The position numbers were made by a program, and so were the translations under genes. 64,000 nucleotides of DNA from NCBI RefSeq assembly GCF_020833685.1, contig NZ_JACKZY010000002.1, forward strand, positions 248,001-312,000, read 5' to 3'. Position 1 is the stretch's first letter, and the number at the start of each line of letters is the position of its first letter. Under the pieces are notes generated by a model. That model searched no databases. It was not told where the DNA came from and worked only from the letters and a program-made list of their open reading frames with translations. This document shows, one piece after another, positions 60,866-64,000 of this stretch. The DNA comes from Nitratireductor sp. B36 (GTDB taxonomy: Bacteria; Pseudomonadota; Alphaproteobacteria; Rhizobiales; Rhizobiaceae).

Positions 60866-61741
60866 ATGGGTATTCTGATCGGACTGGTGGTAACGCTCGG
60901 CTGCGTGATCGGCGGCTATATGGCGATGGGCGGACATGTGGATGTGCTCTTCCAGCCGTGGGAATTCGTGATCATCTGTGGGGCAGCGTTCGGCACGTTT
61001 CTGGTCGCCAACCCGATGTCGACGGTGAAGGATGCGGGCAAGGCCTGCATGGAGGCTTTCAAGGGCGCGGTGCCCAAAGAGACCGAGTATCTTGAAACGC
61101 TGGGTGTTCTTCACAGCCTGATGCGGGAGCTGCGGACCAAGTCGCGCAGCGAGGTTGAGGCTCATATCGACAATCCCGAAGAATCGGCGATCTTTCAGAC
61201 CTATCCAACGATCCTGAAAAACAAGGATCTCACCAACTTCATCTGCGACTATTGCCGCATTATCATTATCGGCAATGCGCGCCCTTTCGAAATCGAGGCG
61301 CTGATGGATGAGGAAATTCAGACCATCCGGCGCGATAAGCTTAAATCCTACAACGCGCTCGTGGCGGTTTCAGAAGGGCTTCCTGCGTTGGGCATCGTGG
61401 CTGCCGTTCTCGGTGTGATCAAGGCCATGGGGGCGATCAACGAATCGCCGGAGATTCTGGGTGGCCTAGTTGGCGCAGCGCTGGTCGGAACGTTTCTGGG
61501 AATCTTCATGTCCTATGCGGTGGTTGGTCCGATCGCGACCAAGATCAAGATTGTTCGCGAGAAGAAAAACCGGCTTTACGTGATCGTGAAGCAGACCTTG
61601 CTCGCATATATGAACGGCTCGCTGCCTCAGGTGGCGCTGGAGTTCGGCCGCAAGACCATTTCCGCCTACGACCGGCCGACCATCGATGCGGTCGAACAGA
61701 GCACGATGAACGCCGGCGGTGGCGAGAAGCAGGCGGCATGA
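60866..61741 (+). CDS. motA: MotA, flagellar stator channel protein
   Basis: 291 residues. Four membrane helices (about 1-22, 30-50, 168-190, 200-225). The charged cytoplasmic loop that meets FliG lies at about 80-160. [17 protein letters not shown] and [21 protein letters not shown] are the channel-lining helices. Forms the proton-driven stator with MotB. First gene of motA-fliM-fliN-fliG. Confidence 0.95.
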   Translation: MGILIGLVVTLGCVIGGYMAMGGHVDVLFQPWEFVIICGAAFGTFLVANPMSTVKDAGKACMEAFKGAVPKETEYLETLGVLHSLMRELRTKSRSEVEAHIDNPEESAIFQTYPTILKNKDLTNFICDYCRIIIIGNARPFEIEALMDEEIQTIRRDKLKSYNALVAVSEGLPALGIVAAVLGVIKAMGAINESPEILGGLVGAALVGTFLGIFMSYAVVGPIATKIKIVREKKNRLYVIVKQTLLAYMNGSLPQVALEFGRKTISAYDRPTIDAVEQSTMNAGGGEKQAA

Positions 61742-61754
61742 AGCAGCAGGATCA

Positions 61755-62711
61755 ATGGAGTTTCAGCCGATCATGGCGTTGACGAATGACCCTGAACTGA
61801 TGCGTGCGCTCGTCGTGGAGCGGCTGGTGGGCGCCACCGGGGATCCGCGAAAGGTCGTTGAGGCGGCGCGTTCATGCGCGACCCGTGCCCTGCCGCGTGT
61901 CATGGAAAGCCTGGAAGAAAAGCTGCCTACGCCGATAACGGTGGATCTGGTGGATGTCGAGATCGTTCGCCTTGCCGAGCTCAAGCCTCAGCCAGATTGT
62001 TGTGATGCATTGGTGGTGGTTCCTGGCGAAGCCTCCGGTGACGCTCTTACCATGCGGCTCGATCCCACAGCGATCTCCCTTCTTGTCGGAGCCATGTTCG
62101 GCGGCAATCCGGAGCTGCCGGCAATTCCTCTCGAACGTCCGCCTTCTGCTATCGAACGCGATGTCGCAGCACACGCCTTCGACATTTTTGCCAAGGCGCT
62201 CAACGGAAAGGGGGCCCGTTCGCTTGGATTGCGGTTGCAGATGCCAACCGTGCTGGCCGGCGCTGACTTTCGACGTTTCGTTGTGCGGGATGGGCCAGGT
62301 GTCCGCATCAGATTTACCATTGGCGGGGAAGAACACGGTGGTTTTCTCACTGCTTGGATGCCGCAGCGACTTCTGCTGGAAGTTCGCGACCCTGAAGCAG
62401 AAGACAATCGCCAGCAAAGTGCCAAGGCTGCCGACTGGCACAATCGCTTCAGCGATGAGGTTATGCGCTCAAACGTCCGCCTTAAGGCGACCATCCCGCT
62501 GATGCGGATGGCGCTTGGGCAACTCGCGTCGCTTCATGAAGGTCAGGTGATCGAGTTTGGCGACGGGGCTCAAGCCGAGGCAAGGCTCGCGGTGCGCGAC
62601 AAGACGGTTTTCACCTGTGATTTTGGAAAAGCCGGACATCACTACACGGTGCGGATCAAACAGCCCTTTGACGCCCGAAAGGACGTCGTCGAGGGGCTTC
62701 TGGCACAATGA
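61755..62711 (+). CDS. fliM: FliM, C-ring switch protein
   Basis: 318 residues. CheC-like middle domain and a C-terminal SpoA domain (about 240-318: VRLKATIPLMRMALGQLASL; QVIEFGDGAQAEARLAV). The N-terminal CheY-binding motif (LSQ-EIDALL) of canonical FliM is not seen, in line with divergent rhizobial FliM. ATG 61755 has AGGA upstream; ATG 61773 is possible. motA ends 13 bases earlier. Confidence 0.88.
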   Translation: MEFQPIMALTNDPELMRALVVERLVGATGDPRKVVEAARSCATRALPRVMESLEEKLPTPITVDLVDVEIVRLAELKPQPDCCDALVVVPGEASGDALTMRLDPTAISLLVGAMFGGNPELPAIPLERPPSAIERDVAAHAFDIFAKALNGKGARSLGLRLQMPTVLAGADFRRFVVRDGPGVRIRFTIGGEEHGGFLTAWMPQRLLLEVRDPEAEDNRQQSAKAADWHNRFSDEVMRSNVRLKATIPLMRMALGQLASLHEGQVIEFGDGAQAEARLAVRDKTVFTCDFGKAGHHYTVRIKQPFDARKDVVEGLLAQ

Positions 62712-62742
62712 TGTGCCAGACAGGCGGTGAAGGAGAATGACC

Positions 62743-63123
62743 ATGACGAATGCCCAGCCGGAGCCGCAGGAACACGGCGAGGAAGAGCTCAACAAGGCGA
62801 TAGAGGAACTGAAGGACGTGCTTCACGAGGAGAGCTCCGGCGGCGAGGAACGGGTCGATTCCTTCTCGGGAAACCCCGACCTCGTCATGAGCATTCCGGT
62901 CGAGGTCCAGATTGTTCTCGGCAGTGCCGAGATGCCCGTGTCCCAACTCATGGCCCTTAAAAAGGGATCGACAGTTTCGCTCAACCGCCGGGTCGGCGAG
63001 CCGGTGGAGATCGTCGTGAACGGACGGCGTATCGCTCGGGGTGAGATCACACTGGTTGACAACGACCCGTCTCGCTTCGGGGTTAAACTCACGGAAATCG
63101 CCGGCAAGGCCTCCGTTGAATAA
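62743..63123 (+). CDS. fliN: FliN, C-ring switch protein
   Basis: 126 residues. Acidic N-terminus, then a SpoA domain (about 45-118) with [19 protein letters not shown] and [24 protein letters not shown] 62743 is chosen because AGGAGA (62731-62736) is well placed for it and too close to the other ATG at 62737. Confidence 0.95.
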   Translation: MTNAQPEPQEHGEEELNKAIEELKDVLHEESSGGEERVDSFSGNPDLVMSIPVEVQIVLGSAEMPVSQLMALKKGSTVSLNRRVGEPVEIVVNGRRIARGEITLVDNDPSRFGVKLTEIAGKASVE

Positions 63124-63162
63124 AGCGTAGAACAGTAAGCGGATAGGAAGGTCGGTTCGATC

Positions 63163-64000
63163 ATGACGGAAGCTCTGGCTCTGACACAGGCGCAAAAGGC
63201 TGCCACCATTCTTGTGGCGATGGGCAAGCCCTCTGCAGGGCGTCTCCTGAAATTCTTCAAGCAGGACGAGCTCAAGGCGCTCATGGAAGGAGCGCGTCTG
63301 TTGCGAACCATTCCACAGGCAGAACTCGAAAAAGTTGTCAGTGAGTTCGAAAGCGAATTCACCGAAGGTGCCGGGTTGCTGGATTCGGCCGACAGCATTG
63401 ACACGATTCTCAATGAAACGCTTTCCGAAGAGGAAATGAACCTTCTCATGGGGCGCAATGCGCCAGCGGCGAGTGAGGCCGAAGAGGTCTGGGCCGAACT
63501 TGAGAAGCTTCCTGCGGAAGAACTGATCGAACTCATCTCCGCTGAACACCCACAGGTGATCGCAGCGATTCTGGGCGGTATCGCTCCATCCATCGCCGCG
63601 AAAGTGTTGGTAAGCCTGGACAAAACCCTGCGCACCTCCGTCATCAGTCGAATGGCAGCGACGGGCGAAATGCCCGCCCAGGCGAAGAAGCTTATCGAGA
63701 ACCGCATGAGTGACCTTCTGCGCAATATGCGTGCGGGCAAGGATTCTGCCGTCGGACTGGCGCGCGTGGCGTCTCTGCTCAACGAACTCGACAAGGAGCA
63801 GGCCGATGAGGTTATCCACGAGCTGGAATTGACCGGGACAAGCGATGTGAAAGCGATCCGCTCTCAGCTTTTCAGTTTCGAGGAGATCGTTCTGCTCGAT
63901 CAGAAAGCCCGTGTTGCGCTGTTCGACGGGTTGTCGAGCGAATTGGTCACGCTGGCGCTTCGCAATGCCTCCGAAGCCATCGTCGAAGCGGTGCTATCGG
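63163..64000 (+). CDS. fliG: FliG, rotor switch protein (partial at window edge)
   Basis: 279 codons are visible. N-terminal FliF-binding domain (about 1-100), EHPQVIAAILGGI in the middle armadillo domain with EHPQ motif, and FSFEEIVLLDQKARVALF starting the torque-generating C-terminal region, which continues past the right edge. ATG 63163; ribosome site weak (AGGAAGG about 16 bases upstream). Confidence 0.95.
   Translation, partial: MTEALALTQAQKAATILVAMGKPSAGRLLKFFKQDELKALMEGARLLRTIPQAELEKVVSEFESEFTEGAGLLDSADSIDTILNETLSEEEMNLLMGRNAPAASEAEEVWAELEKLPAEELIELISAEHPQVIAAILGGIAPSIAAKVLVSLDKTLRTSVISRMAATGEMPAQAKKLIENRMSDLLRNMRAGKDSAVGLARVASLLNELDKEQADEVIHELELTGTSDVKAIRSQLFSFEEIVLLDQKARVALFDGLSSELVTLALRNASEAIVEAVLS

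Overview
The window is chromosomal DNA of an alphaproteobacterium of the order Hyphomicrobiales (Rhizobiales), most like Phyllobacteriaceae/Brucellaceae relatives (Mesorhizobium, Nitratireductor, Brucella). Signs are the GC-rich coding DNA, the rhizobial flagellar order flgE-flgK-flgL-flaF-flbT-flgD-fliQ-flhA-fliR, the rhizobia-type proteins MotC, MotE, FlbT, FlaF and the Rem/FtcR regulator, an Omp10-type lipoprotein, homospermidine synthase, and CtrA-type boxes. Species assignment is inference. No tRNA, rRNA, CRISPR, prophage or IS element was seen.

Bases 1-30170 are a housekeeping and accessory half of short operons: molybdate uptake (modABC, with a RIME-like palindromic element read in frame near the modC start), a DUF533/TerB protein, an alpha/beta hydrolase, tRNA hydroxylase trhO, a muramidase, KDPG aldolase eda, a DUF882 peptidase, an orphan sigma-54 response regulator, oligoendopeptidase pepF, pabB, a YciI protein, homospermidine synthase, an Omp10 lipoprotein, a PaaK-like protein, a DctPQM TRAP transporter, a RimJ-type acetyltransferase, a NicO/DUF1007 metal-export pair, a LysR regulator with an amidase, ornithine decarboxylase behind a long structured leader, a GNAT enzyme, an SCP2 protein and a MarR regulator. 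Ornithine decarboxylase (putrescine) and homospermidine synthase together give a homospermidine route.

Bases 30173-30671 are a gene-poor, partly very AT-rich gap. From 30672 to the right edge lies a near-complete flagellar cluster. On the minus strand, from right to left: DUF1217 protein, flgF-fliI-orf-flgB-flgC-fliE-flgG-flgA-flgI-motE-flgH-fliL-fliP; two flagellins each with a terminator; fliF-fliH-motB-motC-fliK-lytic transglycosylase; rem; flgE-flgK-flgL-flaF-flbT-flgD-fliQ-flhA-fliR; then a FliJ-like protein, flgJ (rod-binding only), an FlgN-like protein and a second FliL-like protein. motA-fliM-fliN-fliG run rightwards from 60866 and leave the window.

The most interesting non-coding signal is at 21731-21845: a full CtrA box (TTAA-N7-TTAAC), a GANTC site, a hairpin exposing CCTCCTCCC (anti-Shine-Dalgarno) in its loop, and a GC-rich hairpin followed by TTTT. 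It looks like an unannotated cell-cycle-linked small RNA gene. A dense CtrA-box cluster also precedes one flagellin gene.
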